Source: Oscillatoriales cyanobacterium
GTDB lineage: Bacteria; Cyanobacteriota; Cyanobacteriia; Cyanobacteriales; Geitlerinemataceae
DNA length: 40,940 nt
Direction of reading: 5' to 3'
Assembly: GCA_004293855.1 (NCBI GenBank)
Contig: RDYZ01000205.1
Location: forward strand, 1-40,940
The translations under genes were made by a program, and so were the position numbers. The notes beneath the pieces were generated by a model. It was given only the letters and a program-made list of their open reading frames with translations. It had not been told where the DNA came from and made no database searches. Shown here one piece after another: positions 27,128 to 37,412 of the stretch (position 1 is the stretch's first letter; every line of letters begins with the position of its first letter).

Positions 27128-29467
27128 CTATTCATCCATCATGTCGTCCAGGGCATCGTCGGGATGGTAGGCCGTATTCGGTTCTACGTCCTGAACGGAA
27201 TGCACCGGTGCTAGGTCGATTTGTTGGCGATAATAATCGACGCTTTTAACCTGGACATCCACACGCCCGCCGAGGCCATACTGCTTGCGGCTCTTGCGAC
27301 CGACTAGGGTTTGTTGGCGCGATCGGTATTCATACCAGTCATCTTTCAACGAGGACACATGCACCAACCCTTCCAGGCGACTCGGTGCGGGGCCATCCTT
27401 ACCCGATTCGATTTCCACAAAGAAGCCGTAGGACTGTACCCCGGTAATCAAACCGGTGAAGATCTCACCCGTGCGCTCCTTCATCATGCCTGCTTTTTGG
27501 AGGCCGCTCAGATCGCTTTCGGCTTCATGGGCCAGGTTTTCGCGCTCCGTCATCGGAATCGCCAAGAGGTTGACCAGGTGTTCAAACTCGCTATGAATTT
27601 CCGGCGGCAGCACATTCCAGTTAATTTTGCCCTGACAGGAGGAGTGACGCAGGTTCACCCCTTCCTTGGTGCGGGTGGTGCGCCGATCGCGCCCGTGTTC
27701 AAACACAGCATGGAGGAAATATTGCGTCAGCATGTCGGAGTAGCGCTGCAACGGCGACGCGGCATGAATATAGCCCTCCTCTAGGGCAAGGCCGAAATGC
27801 TGGCTGACTTCAGGGCTGTAATGGGTCGGTTTGAGGATGGCTTCGAGGAGATAGGACAGGATTTTTTCGTGTTCTGACTCGGCAAAGCGATCGGTAAACG
27901 TCTTGAAATCGCTGGGGTACACCTCTTCGTCATCTTCCAAAGCTAGCTCAATCCCCATATTCGCCACCAGCTTGATGGCTTCGATCGCATCGGCAGGATC
28001 GACCGCAGGCTGAACCGAATGCAAGACCGGAATTCCCAGGGCGTGGAGATGTTCACCAATACTTTGATTAACCAGCAAAACCACCTCACTGATCATCGTT
28101 TGCGCGGCAGACAGGGGCGCTGTCACCATCGCGCCGAGCTGGGTTTCGTCGTCAAAGTGGGCGTGGGTTTCCGGTAGGGCCAGATCAAAGGAACCGCGCT
28201 CGTAGCGTTGATCGCGCAGGGCATTGGTGATCGACCAGAGTACACTAATCGTTTCTGCAATCCAAATCGGTTGGCCTTTGAGCTGACCTTTGGGGTTGGC
28301 AACGACTTCGCCTTTTTTCTCGGTGAAAAACACAGCCGCAGAGTCATAGGTCAGGCTCGTATCGACCCGAATTACTGTGGGTTGAATTTCGTAGTCGAGT
28401 ACATCGCCATTGGTGTCGATCGCAAACACCAAGGAAATCGCTAGGCGATCGTTACCGGGGGTTAGATTCAGCGCCTGGATGACCGGCTCCGGCAGCATGG
28501 GAATAATCAGATCCCCAAGAAAAATCGCCGTGCCGCGTCGTTGAGCTTCCCGATCGATCGTGGATTCCTGGGGAATATAGGCGGCCACATCCGCGAGGTG
28601 AACCGCGAGTTGCCACTGACCGGCCACCTCGCCCGGTGTCAGGCTAAAGGCCCGATCGATGCTAATCGCGGGGTTGTCGGGGGTTGGGTTGGCGGGGCTG
28701 AGGGTAAAGGTGGGAAGTTGACGGAGATCGAGACGGTTCGCCGGATCAACCTGAGCCAGCCGATCGCCCATCTGACTGAGCGCCCGTTCGACTTTGGCGG
28801 AAAATTTGCGGGGGAGGTCGTGTTTACAGCACACGATATCGATGTCGTTGGCGGTTTCTGCATCACTGCCAAGCACCTGCGCCACCTCTCCGAGGGGTGG
28901 TTTAGACCCGAGGGGATAGCGTTTGACCTCCACGTGAACGAGATAGTCCAGGATGTCTTTAAAGTTGGGCTGTTCTTCGAGTTCAATCTCAAACAGGAGA
29001 CGATCATCGAGCGGCACAGCGCGATAGCCATTGTCCGGCACTTCCTTAATGCGTGCTAACACCGACGGATTCGCCCGCTCTAAAATCAGCTTCACCTCTC
29101 CCTCGGGCGATCGGCGGCGACTGCCTTCCTTGATCACTTTCACTAGGACGCGATCGCCATTCCAGGCATTACTCAGGTACGACTCCCGCACATAGATATC
29201 ATCCGCCCCCTCTTCGTCCTGGATCGCAAAACAAAAGCCCTTGCTCGAACAGCGGAGCCGCGCCTCGACCCACTCATCCGGATCATTACGACGGTAGCGA
29301 CCCCGATCTTTAGACACCAACCCTAGCTTTTCCAGGGCATCCAGGGCGATTTGTAGTTTTTGTAACTCGCTTTCTTCGTCACATTCGAGCTTTTTTTCTA
29401 ACGCCTTGGGCGCGATCGATTTGTCGTCGGGGAAGCTAGATAGCAGGGTCGCAATCGAGAATTCCAT
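27128..29467 (-). CDS. RNase II/RNase R-family 3'-5' exoribonuclease
   Basis: RNB features 'ISIDRAFSLTP...WQLAVHLADVAAYIPQESTIDREAQRRGTAIFLGDLIIPMLPE', 'SPLQRYSDMLTQYFLHA', C-terminal S1-like domain. ATG at 29467 (MEFSIATLLSSFPDD) preferred over the 857-aa ORF start. Confidence 0.93.
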   Translation of the reverse strand: MEFSIATLLSSFPDDKSIAPKALEKKLECDEESELQKLQIALDALEKLGLVSKDRGRYRRNDPDEWVEARLRCSSKGFCFAIQDEEGADDIYVRESYLSNAWNGDRVLVKVIKEGSRRRSPEGEVKLILERANPSVLARIKEVPDNGYRAVPLDDRLLFEIELEEQPNFKDILDYLVHVEVKRYPLGSKPPLGEVAQVLGSDAETANDIDIVCCKHDLPRKFSAKVERALSQMGDRLAQVDPANRLDLRQLPTFTLSPANPTPDNPAISIDRAFSLTPGEVAGQWQLAVHLADVAAYIPQESTIDREAQRRGTAIFLGDLIIPMLPEPVIQALNLTPGNDRLAISLVFAIDTNGDVLDYEIQPTVIRVDTSLTYDSAAVFFTEKKGEVVANPKGQLKGQPIWIAETISVLWSITNALRDQRYERGSFDLALPETHAHFDDETQLGAMVTAPLSAAQTMISEVVLLVNQSIGEHLHALGIPVLHSVQPAVDPADAIEAIKLVANMGIELALEDDEEVYPSDFKTFTDRFAESEHEKILSYLLEAILKPTHYSPEVSQHFGLALEEGYIHAASPLQRYSDMLTQYFLHAVFEHGRDRRTTRTKEGVNLRHSSCQGKINWNVLPPEIHSEFEHLVNLLAIPMTERENLAHEAESDLSGLQKAGMMKERTGEIFTGLITGVQSYGFFVEIESGKDGPAPSRLEGLVHVSSLKDDWYEYRSRQQTLVGRKSRKQYGLGGRVDVQVKSVDYYRQQIDLAPVHSVQDVEPNTAYHPDDALDDMMDE

Positions 29468-29947
29468 GGGGGGTCGATCCTTAGTCTGTCTCAGGTAGGT
29501 ATGGTCGGGTGCTGCGATCGAGCCCAACAAGCGGCCAAACGTGAAGCGGCGGCGATGATCGGGCTCGAGGCATGGCCACAGTTCCTCGCTTTCATCCCAA
29601 GTCAGCACTTGTATCGAACGGATGAGGTGAGCAACCTTGTTCGGGTTCGTGGCAGCACGCGTGCGATAGTTTCGATTTAGGCTCGATCGGGCCTCAATCA
29701 CACGGCATTTACCATTCTATGTTTACGGCGGACATTTTCTTTGCGGAATTTTTTCCCCATCTTCCCAACGCGGGCGAAACGGCGGTGACTTGGGCCCTGT
29801 TCTCCGGTGTTACCGTTGCCTCCCTGTGGTGTCATGCTTGCCAGTGCTAGCGCTGACCTCACCAGGGTTACAGCTCCTCATTTGGCGTCAGGATGGGTGT
29901 TCAATAGTGTCGTTGATCCGGGTTCTAGGATTGATGACTGACACACC

Positions 29948-31618
29948 CTAGCCTAAATTGAGGGACGAAAAAGCTTTACGCCGATCGCTGTGTTTCAGGC
30001 TTGGATCGATCTGCTCGGCGATCGCAAAGGATTGTCGTGCTTCCTGGGGACGATTCAGCCGTTCGAGCGCCGCACAGCGTTGAAGCCACCCTTCGCTACT
30101 CGTCGCCTGAAGTTGCACGATGCGATCGTAATTACTAAGAGCCTCGTCGTAACGTCGCAACTTGCACAGCAACGCACCTCGGGCAAACCAGAGATCTAGG
30201 TGATCCGGCCACAGAGTCAGCGCCCGATCGTAACCCAACAGTGCCTCGTCATAGCGTTCAAAGCGTTCGAGTAAGGCGCACCGATCGCCATGACCCTCAA
30301 GCCGGGTAATGTCGTTGTCAAGGCCCAGATCGTAGGCGGCGATCGCCGCCTCGGGTCGATTTAATGCGGCCAGCGCAGCGCCACGGGCAAATTCAGCACG
30401 GGCGGTGGTGACCCGATCGCGATCGCGGCTGAGGTCAATCGCTTTGTCGTAGGAGGCGATCGCCACGTCGTAACGGTGTACCGCTGCGAGGGCTCGCCCG
30501 CGTTCAATCCAAGCGGCCCCATGATCGGGCTGAATTTGTAGCGCGTTGTCAAAGGCGATCGTGGCATCGTCATAACGCTCGAGCCGCAGCAATAAACGCC
30601 CCCGCTCCAACCAGCTTGGCGCAAAATCTGGATCGAGGTGTGTCGATCGATTAAAGGCATCGAGCGCCGCTTGATCTTGCTGGGCATCCAAGGCAACCAA
30701 GCCTTTGCCATACCAGGCCGCAGCGGATCGCTCCTCGATCGCGATCGCCCGATCAAAACAGGCCCGTGCCGAACCCGGTTCCTGTGAACGTAGCGCCATT
30801 CCCTTCGCAATCCAGGCGTCAATATGGTCGGGTTGATGTTGCAGCAGCCGATCGTAACTGGCCAGAGCGTCTGAGGTGCGCTGTAACCGTTCCAGAATAA
30901 AACCACGATCCAAGATGGCATCGGCACGATCAGGCGTCAGCACCAGCAGGCGATCGTAGGCCACGAGGGCATTCTGAAAATCTCCGGCATGACGACAGGC
31001 GCGGGCATACCGCTCCCAAAGTTCGGCATAATCCGGCACGATCGCGATCGCAGCGGCGTAGGTTTGTGCGGCCTCGGCATCCCGACCACAGGCGGTAAAG
31101 GCAGAACCACAGCGCAAATGTAAATCCAAATCCGTCGGACGCAGCACCAGAGCTTGCTGGTAGGCCAAGGCTGCATCCAGAAAGCGATTTAACCGTTCTA
31201 AGCTTCGAGCCAGATACAGCCAGACCTCGGGGCGATGACGATCGCATTCCCCGGCGCGTTCCAAACTATTGGCCGCCTCATCAAACCGCTCACGCTCGTA
31301 CAGCAGCCGCCCGCGCAGCAACCAACCCCACACGTCATCCTCTCGTAGCGCGATCGCCTGATCGTAGGAATCCAGCGCCTCACTGTAGCGCTCAAGCTTG
31401 ACCAAGGCTTGTCCGCGTCGCAGCCATGCCGGATGTAAACCGGGGTCTAGGTCGAGAGCCCGATCGTAGGACTCAAGGGCGCGATCGTACTGCCGCGCTC
31501 GATACCAGCGGTTGCCGCGCCCGAATTCGGGCGACAAGCCCAACCATTGGGATGACGTTTTGAGCAGCCAGCGTTTGAGGCCGTGGTCGTCGGAATAGCT
31601 AGAGGAGGTAGGTTCCAC
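29948..31618 (-). CDS. Tetratricopeptide repeat protein
   Basis: About 15 TPR units of the form 'YDRALESYDRALDLDPGLHPAWLRRGQALVKLERY'; possible GTG start at 31618, ORF open to 31813. Confidence 0.9.
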   Translation of the reverse strand: MEPTSSSYSDDHGLKRWLLKTSSQWLGLSPEFGRGNRWYRARQYDRALESYDRALDLDPGLHPAWLRRGQALVKLERYSEALDSYDQAIALREDDVWGWLLRGRLLYERERFDEAANSLERAGECDRHRPEVWLYLARSLERLNRFLDAALAYQQALVLRPTDLDLHLRCGSAFTACGRDAEAAQTYAAAIAIVPDYAELWERYARACRHAGDFQNALVAYDRLLVLTPDRADAILDRGFILERLQRTSDALASYDRLLQHQPDHIDAWIAKGMALRSQEPGSARACFDRAIAIEERSAAAWYGKGLVALDAQQDQAALDAFNRSTHLDPDFAPSWLERGRLLLRLERYDDATIAFDNALQIQPDHGAAWIERGRALAAVHRYDVAIASYDKAIDLSRDRDRVTTARAEFARGAALAALNRPEAAIAAYDLGLDNDITRLEGHGDRCALLERFERYDEALLGYDRALTLWPDHLDLWFARGALLCKLRRYDEALSNYDRIVQLQATSSEGWLQRCAALERLNRPQEARQSFAIAEQIDPSLKHSDRRKAFSSLNLG

Positions 31619-31995
31619 GATCAAGATTGCAGTGGGAAAAATAAAGACAGCGAGATGACGGATGGTGTCATTAAGTGTGAGCGATCGCCAACGATTCGCA
31701 ACCCAGCGATGATGCGACCAACACAACACCAATCCAATGCACGACCATTCTTGCAGACACTTTACGGGGCGAAACACGAGCATTGCGGATTTAGCCACAG
31801 ATTCCGTCCACAAGGGACTCAGTCAGGCTCATTCTGACCCGATTAAGACCCTGGGAGGGACAGAGCATTGCCCTCCTGTCGGCAGCGCAGGCGATCGCCG
31901 CTGCACAGGGCGACGAATATTTCAAATTGTAAACAAGGGTGGTGGGTTTCACCCCACATCGCCTATTCTTAATTCAGTAGATGCACCCTGATGGC

Positions 31996-32030
31996 AACGC
32001 CTAGAGCTTTATGCTCGGGCGTTTTTTTTT
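31996..32030 (+). terminator. Strong Rho-independent terminator, plus strand, with no annotated plus-strand gene upstream
   Basis: AACGCC-TA-GAGC-TTTAT-GCTC-G-GGCGTT followed by a T tract. Confidence 0.8.
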
Positions 32031-32118
32031 GCGCGTGTGTGGCCGATCGTCGCAGAACGGTAGACTTGGACGCCTCAAAGGTCTAGCCCCCGACGATCCC
32101 GTGTTGGATGGAAAGGGC

Positions 32119-33282
32119 TTAATCGATGCGAAACCCGGAATCGGCGATCGATCGCTCAAACAGAGCCGTCGAAACCGATTGCTCCACCGTCCAGACCCCC
32201 GGCTTTGCAATCTCCCCAGTTAACACCGCCGCCGCCACACTGCCCGCCCCAACTCCCGCCGCCCGTGCCGTATCGTCATGACATAGCGTCGCCTCCGCCG
32301 TCACCGCTTGCCCAGACCCATCGCCTAAATCACCAGCATTAGCAGAACCGTGATGGCTAGCCACCACTCGCGCCCGCATCGCCACTCCGACCCCACTCCA
32401 GCGATCGGTCACCTGAGTCATCGCAAAACTCACCTGGGATAAAAATTCGATCGCGGTCGGATGTTGCAGCAACGCCGCCGGACAAAACCGGGCCACCGCT
32501 GCCGTTAAATAGTTGTAAAAATCAGGCGCCGAGCCAAATTTGGTGGTGACGCTGCGGGTGTTGAAGTGACGCGCTAGGGTGAGGGTTTCGGGAACGTCGA
32601 ACCAGTAGGTGCCGATCGTGCCAAAGGGGGACGGAAAGGCGATCGATTCGCGATCGCGATAGGGCAAGACGGATCGCCACTCGCCGTTTAGCTTGGCGGT
32701 GAAGGCGTGCTGAAGGGCTAAAAAGGTGGTGCGCATCACCGTTACCCCAGCGCCACCGGAACCGGAAACGGCGTAGTGCAAGGCGATCGAGTCCAGCTCA
32801 ATCCCGGACTGTGTCTGCTGTTCGACCCGCTCAACGCACGCTTTGACCAAACTATTGGAGAGACCCGGAAACACGCCGGTGTTGATGATCGCGACGATTC
32901 CCGCCGATCGTGCCTCATCGTGTAATGCCAACATCGCTTCTGTAAAGGCACGATGGTCACTGACATCGAGATAGTGGGTTTTGCTGGCGATGCAGTACCG
33001 CAAGACGCGATCGTCCCGGTAAGCAAAGGGGCCAGCGGCGTGAACCACGAGATCAGCAGCGGCGATCGCAGCGCTCAAAGCAGCCTGATCCTCAAGATCG
33101 AGTGTGATGCTGTTGGGTTGATTGGGGTTGGAAGCACGATCGCCAGAATTCGCGTGAACGGGCGATCGTTGGCTGAGTGTAAGGTCACAGGCTAAACCGA
33201 TCGCACGACAACGCGCCGCTAAATCCCGCGCGATCGCGCCACCAATCCGACCAGCACCGCCCAGAATTAACACCCGTTTCAT
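32119..33282 (-). CDS. Saccharopine dehydrogenase-like NAD(P)-binding protein
   Basis: 'MKRVLILGGAGRIGGAIARDLAARC...AIAAADLVVHAAGPFAYRDDRVLRYCIASKTHYLDVSDHRAF...INTGVFPGLSNSLVK'. Confidence 0.88.
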   Translation of the reverse strand: MKRVLILGGAGRIGGAIARDLAARCRAIGLACDLTLSQRSPVHANSGDRASNPNQPNSITLDLEDQAALSAAIAAADLVVHAAGPFAYRDDRVLRYCIASKTHYLDVSDHRAFTEAMLALHDEARSAGIVAIINTGVFPGLSNSLVKACVERVEQQTQSGIELDSIALHYAVSGSGGAGVTVMRTTFLALQHAFTAKLNGEWRSVLPYRDRESIAFPSPFGTIGTYWFDVPETLTLARHFNTRSVTTKFGSAPDFYNYLTAAVARFCPAALLQHPTAIEFLSQVSFAMTQVTDRWSGVGVAMRARVVASHHGSANAGDLGDGSGQAVTAEATLCHDDTARAAGVGAGSVAAAVLTGEIAKPGVWTVEQSVSTALFERSIADSGFRID

Positions 33283-33376
33283 CGTCGCTGTGTCCTCTCG
33301 TGATGTACTGGTTGCCTCTAAAAATTACGGCGAAATCATGCCGAGGTCGCACCCGATCAGGACACCTAAGCCTCTT

Positions 33377-33652
33377 TTAAGCCTCTTTCGGCCACAGCAG
33401 CCGCAACCCGATCGTCGCAAAACCGATCGCGGCGATCCCTTTGAGCAGTTGCGTCGGTAGCACCTGCGCCACCCCTTGACCGAGCAGCACCCCGACTAAA
33501 CTCGCCAGCAATAACGCGCCCGCTGTTCCGAAAAAAACCGCCTGGGGTGACTTCGAGCTACCCCCCAGGGCGATCGCGGCGATCTGGCTTTTATCCCCCA
33601 GTTCGGACAAAAACACCGCTACAAAACTAACACTCAGTAAATCCCAATCCAT
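33377..33652 (-). CDS. TMEM165/GDT1 (UPF0016) half-size protein
   Basis: 'FVAVFLSELGDKSQIAAIALGGSSKSPQAVFFGTAGALLLASLVGVLLGQGV' contains the E-x-G-D-K-S motif. Confidence 0.9.
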   Translation of the reverse strand: MDWDLLSVSFVAVFLSELGDKSQIAAIALGGSSKSPQAVFFGTAGALLLASLVGVLLGQGVAQVLPTQLLKGIAAIGFATIGLRLLWPKEA

Positions 33653-33821
33653 CGTTCACTTGCCTTTTAATGCGACTAATTTGACTCAATCCACTTTCGA
33701 TCGGGTTGAAATCCTCTGTTTCAATCCCCTGTTTTAATCCTCAATCTCAATTCCCAACGTCAAGCTTGAATCGCAACTCCAAAACCCAGGGTTTTGTGCT
33801 GCGGTGCGGCGATGCCCTGGT

Positions 33822-34247
33822 CTAGGTCATATCCAACATGTCACCTATCAGCAAGACCGCAATCACCATCAAGGCGATCCCCGCTGCGGTTTCGATCGCC
33901 GCTTCTGAAACCCGACTCGCCAACCAGCGCCCCAGCAATACCCCAAGCAAACTCGTCGTCACCAGTGCCGAACCGGCTCCCAAAAAGACCATCAGCGGCT
34001 TTTGCGATTCTGCCGTCATCAAGAGCGTTGTGAGCTGGGTTTTGTCGCCCATTTCGGCAAATAAAATCGTAAAAAAAGTGGAGGTAAAAACGCTCACGAA
34101 CGTCGATTTACCCGGAGTTTTGGCGGTTGTGTTGGGTGTTTCAGAGGGAACGATCGAGGGTTCAGGGGCGGACATGGAGGGCGACCGAAAGAGGGTGAGC
34201 TTGAAATCAACCAGAGCGGCGATCATTAACCTTGGCGAATTGTGCAA
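33822..34247 (-). CDS. TMEM165/GDT1 (UPF0016) half-size protein
   Basis: 'FTSTFFTILFAEMGDKTQLTTLLMTAESQKPLMVFLGAGSALVTTSLLGVLLGRWLA' contains the E-x-G-D-K-T motif. Confidence 0.9.
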   Translation of the reverse strand: MHNSPRLMIAALVDFKLTLFRSPSMSAPEPSIVPSETPNTTAKTPGKSTFVSVFTSTFFTILFAEMGDKTQLTTLLMTAESQKPLMVFLGAGSALVTTSLLGVLLGRWLASRVSEAAIETAAGIALMVIAVLLIGDMLDMT

Positions 34248-34365
34248 GATTCAGCCAGATTGACGTGCTGCACGGTGTAGACAGTATCTCACACGGAACT
34301 TGTGTCCATCCCGGCTGGGGGCTGTGGAAATTGCGGCTCCGTTGCGGTTGCAGGTGTGGAGCCAT

Positions 34366-34399
34366 AAAAAAATCTCGCACAGGGGATCTGTACGAGATT
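34366..34399 (-). terminator. Rho-independent terminator, minus strand
   Basis: AATCTCG(34371-34377)/CGAGATT(34393-34399) with inner ACAG/CTGT; A tract on the left becomes a T tract on the minus strand. Confidence 0.7.
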
Positions 34400-34663
34400 C
34401 GCGCTTAGATTTCAGGCGTGTCATCAAGCCATCGTAGAACTCTGGTCGGGGAAGCTGTGAAACATCTAACCCAACCCAGAGATTAGGGGCGATCCCCTCG
34501 CTGGGTCAGCGCTAGACCGGTCAGGGATGACAGCCCTGAATCTGAGCAGGCGTAAATTCTAGAATCGATCTCCAATCCTGATCGTGACAGGCTATGTGAG
34601 ACAACACGGTGTCTCAAAACGCACCCATCACGATGCGTTAAAGCGGTTGAGACGTCCTTAGAT

Positions 34664-36265
34664 TTATTTTTTGAAGGAATCGAGAAAACTGCGAATTTGT
34701 TCCGTTGCAATTTCACGGCCACCCAAGCCAAAGGCGATCGCCGTCGCGACAGCCAATGCACCCAGCAGCAAGCCAAAGGCCAAATTGACAATATCCGGTG
34801 CAATGCCCATTTGTTGGAGACCCATCGCAACGGAGAGAACAATAATCGCAACGCGAGCGATTTGACCCAAGAGGTGAGCCTGTTCGAGACCCGATTTGAC
34901 GATGAGACCAAAGGCCAGATTGGCTAAGTACAGACCGATCGCCAGGACGATCGCCCCTGCGAGAATCTGACCAAAGACCACCGTTAGGCCGGAAATAATC
35001 GTATTGAGTTGCGAGAAATCCAGGACATCAACCGCCGCGATCGTCGCGAACAGCATGATGCCAACCCAGATCACAATCCCGACAAATTCCGACGGTGTAC
35101 GCGCCGCACTGTTGGTCGGAACCAAGCTCGGGTCTGTTTCGGTGGACGTCGGCGAGGTCGGCGGATTGATGCCCATCGACGACAGGATGTTATCAAACCC
35201 AAAGCTGGTTAACAGATTGGTGACGATCTCGGAGATGAAACGGCCAATAAAGAAAAAGGCCGCCAGGATGAAGCTAGCCGAGAAGAGTTTTGGAATGATA
35301 TCCATTACGCTCTCAAGCATCGCGATCGCCGGTTCTGAGATCGCCTTGATATTGAGGGCGTCGAGGGACGAAATCGCGATCGGGATCAAGACAATGACAT
35401 ACACCACCGTGCCGATCGCCGCTGACAGCGACATCCCCGACATCATTTGCGTCAGGCCAAATCGATTACCGAGGGCATCGGTTCCCGTTGCCGCCAGCAG
35501 ATTGGTGACCACACCACGAATGATGCGTGCTGCAAACCAACCGATCACCCCGATCGCCATGGCTGTAAAGACATTCGGCAAATAGCCGAGGATCTTTTCG
35601 AGCATGGCCTGAAGCGGCGTCAGCAAACCATCTTGGCCGAGCGTGTCGAGCACGTTGGGCAAGAACAGCAGGAAGATAAACCAGTAAAGCGCGTTCGCGA
35701 GGGTTTCGTTCACCAGGAACGGTGACCCACCCGACTCGGCCAGTTTGTCATCCAGCTTGAATTTGGATAAACCGGTGGTGAGCAGCACTTTAGCCAAGGT
35801 TGCCACAACCCAAGCGACACCCAACCAGATCGCAGCTCCGCCCACCTTGGGCAAGAAGACAAAAATCTGATCCAGGAAGTTCGACAATGGAGCCGAGACC
35901 ATCGCCAGGTCTAGGGCATTGAGGAAGGCAATGATGCCGAAGAGCAGGATCACCCAGTAGATGATCGCTGCTGCCCATTGCTCCACGGGAAACTTGGCCT
36001 GACTGCTGCCGTTTGACACCCAGGCGGCCAGTTGGTTATCGAGCTTGGTTTTGCTCAGTAGGGTTTTAACGATCGTGGCTGCAATCGTGGCGGCGATCCA
36101 AAATAGGATCAAGATGGCGATCGCGCCGATCACATTGGGTAAAAAGCTGCCAAATTTGCTGCTGATTGATTCAACAAAGCTCAATAATGGCCCAGCATTC
36201 GCCTCTGCAAGAGGCGATACACTGAATATTGGTAGATTCGATGGGATATCCCAAATCTCGTTCAT
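34664..36265 (-). CDS. Mechanosensitive ion channel-like membrane protein with repeated TM-helix units
   Basis: Repeated pattern 'LPNVIGAIAILILFWIAATIAATIVKTLLSKTKLDNQLA', 'LPKVGGAAIWLGVAWVVATLAKVLLTTGLSKFKLDDKLA', 'LPNVFTAMAIGVIGWFAARIIRGVVTNLLAATGTDALG', ending 'IAFGLGGREIATEQIRSFLDSFKK'. Confidence 0.85.
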   Translation of the reverse strand: MNEIWDIPSNLPIFSVSPLAEANAGPLLSFVESISSKFGSFLPNVIGAIAILILFWIAATIAATIVKTLLSKTKLDNQLAAWVSNGSSQAKFPVEQWAAAIIYWVILLFGIIAFLNALDLAMVSAPLSNFLDQIFVFLPKVGGAAIWLGVAWVVATLAKVLLTTGLSKFKLDDKLAESGGSPFLVNETLANALYWFIFLLFLPNVLDTLGQDGLLTPLQAMLEKILGYLPNVFTAMAIGVIGWFAARIIRGVVTNLLAATGTDALGNRFGLTQMMSGMSLSAAIGTVVYVIVLIPIAISSLDALNIKAISEPAIAMLESVMDIIPKLFSASFILAAFFFIGRFISEIVTNLLTSFGFDNILSSMGINPPTSPTSTETDPSLVPTNSAARTPSEFVGIVIWVGIMLFATIAAVDVLDFSQLNTIISGLTVVFGQILAGAIVLAIGLYLANLAFGLIVKSGLEQAHLLGQIARVAIIVLSVAMGLQQMGIAPDIVNLAFGLLLGALAVATAIAFGLGGREIATEQIRSFLDSFKK

Positions 36266-36789
36266 ACAGTTTTGACTGTTCGTGTCATCGCTCCGTAGCT
36301 AGCGTAGGAATGGTGATGACCCAAACATGTCCTCCTATGGTTGAACAACTCACGTAATAGCTGTGTGATTCAGGGATTTGCGATCGTCTCGATCGAAGTC
36401 GAGACCAGGCGCTATCCCCAGAACGAAGACGAACATGGCGTAAAAAATGTCGATACGGTTGTTACCGGACCGAACACGCCCTTATCTTACCGATACACAC
36501 TCGAACCGTAGAGCGTTACCGGCGTTTTATTTACGTTTTCGTTGCGTTTTTCTCGGGGATCGCACGGTTACGGATCTCGGACGTATTCGAACATACGGAT
36601 AGAAAGTACGTAATTTTACGCCACACCGATCCGTGTTGCTGTTGGGGGTGAACGATCGATCAGGCTCCGGGATGATCTCTCCAGATCAATCCCGAGCACA
36701 CGACAGCTCAGTGCTGCTGGCGTATCAGGTCACACGGGACAGACACCCTTCACAATGGGAAGGGTTAGCCTTCGTTTTCATCTGTACCT

Positions 36790-37263
36790 GTGACCTTGAA
36801 ACCCAATTCCGCCACACGCCACTACGAAAATTCGATCCAGATCGACGCCAGCGCCACGATCGTCGAGCGGTGTTTTACGGATCTCGACTTGATGCATCGC
36901 TGGCTCAATCCGGCCTTAACCTGCCACCCGATCGGGGACTGGAGTACCGAGATCGGCGCTCGTAGTCGGTTTACGATCGCCGTTCCCTTCGTGCAGCCCA
37001 GCCTCCATAACACCGTAGTCGAACGGTCCCCAGGGCTGATCGTTTGGGAATTTAAAGGATTTTTTGTGGGACGCGATCGCTGGGAATGTCATCCCAACGC
37101 GATCGGTACTCAGTTAATCAACCAATTTAGTTTCGAGATCCCCAATCCCCTCGTACGGTTTGGGTTTGATACGTTTGCCGCTCGCTTGACGGAATCGGAT
37201 ATGCAGAAGCAACTACGCCGCTTAAAAGCCGTAGCAGAACGGGAATATTTAGCTGCGCGTTAA
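36790..37263 (+). CDS. SRPBCC-superfamily (START/polyketide cyclase-like) protein
   Basis: 'HYENSIQIDASATIVERCFTDLDLMHRWLNPALTCHPIGDWSTEIGARSRFTIA...VWEFKGFFVGRDRWECHP'. Confidence 0.75.
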   Translation: MTLKPNSATRHYENSIQIDASATIVERCFTDLDLMHRWLNPALTCHPIGDWSTEIGARSRFTIAVPFVQPSLHNTVVERSPGLIVWEFKGFFVGRDRWECHPNAIGTQLINQFSFEIPNPLVRFGFDTFAARLTESDMQKQLRRLKAVAEREYLAAR

Positions 37264-37412
37264 GGCACAACGCACAACAGGAAAGGAATGCCATCAACTC
37301 AGCCAAAACGGCCTGTCGGAATCTGGACGGAACACCAAGCCGGAGTAATCGGCAAATCAGCAGATTGGTGAATGGATCAAGGGGTCGCTGAATCGGTCGA
37401 TGACCGATCAAG

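Noticed and set aside
28541-29059. 172-aa plus-strand ORF
   Set aside because: Antisense to the RNase II/R gene; no independent support.
29468-29701. N-terminal 78-aa extension of the RNase ORF
   Set aside because: The internal start MEFSIATLLSSFPDD fits the family N-terminus better; the extension has no recognisable domain.
30361-30927. 188-aa minus-strand ORF
   Set aside because: Alternate frame of the TPR gene; its long open frame comes from the repeated codon pattern.
30000-31600. Repetitive DNA in the TPR gene as a possible repeat array
   Set aside because: Period (~102 nt) matches the 34-aa TPR unit and is degenerate at DNA level; protein-level repeat, not CRISPR.
35004-35585. 193-aa plus-strand ORF
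   Set aside because: Antisense to the mechanosensitive-channel-like gene, whose reading frame has clear TM repeats.
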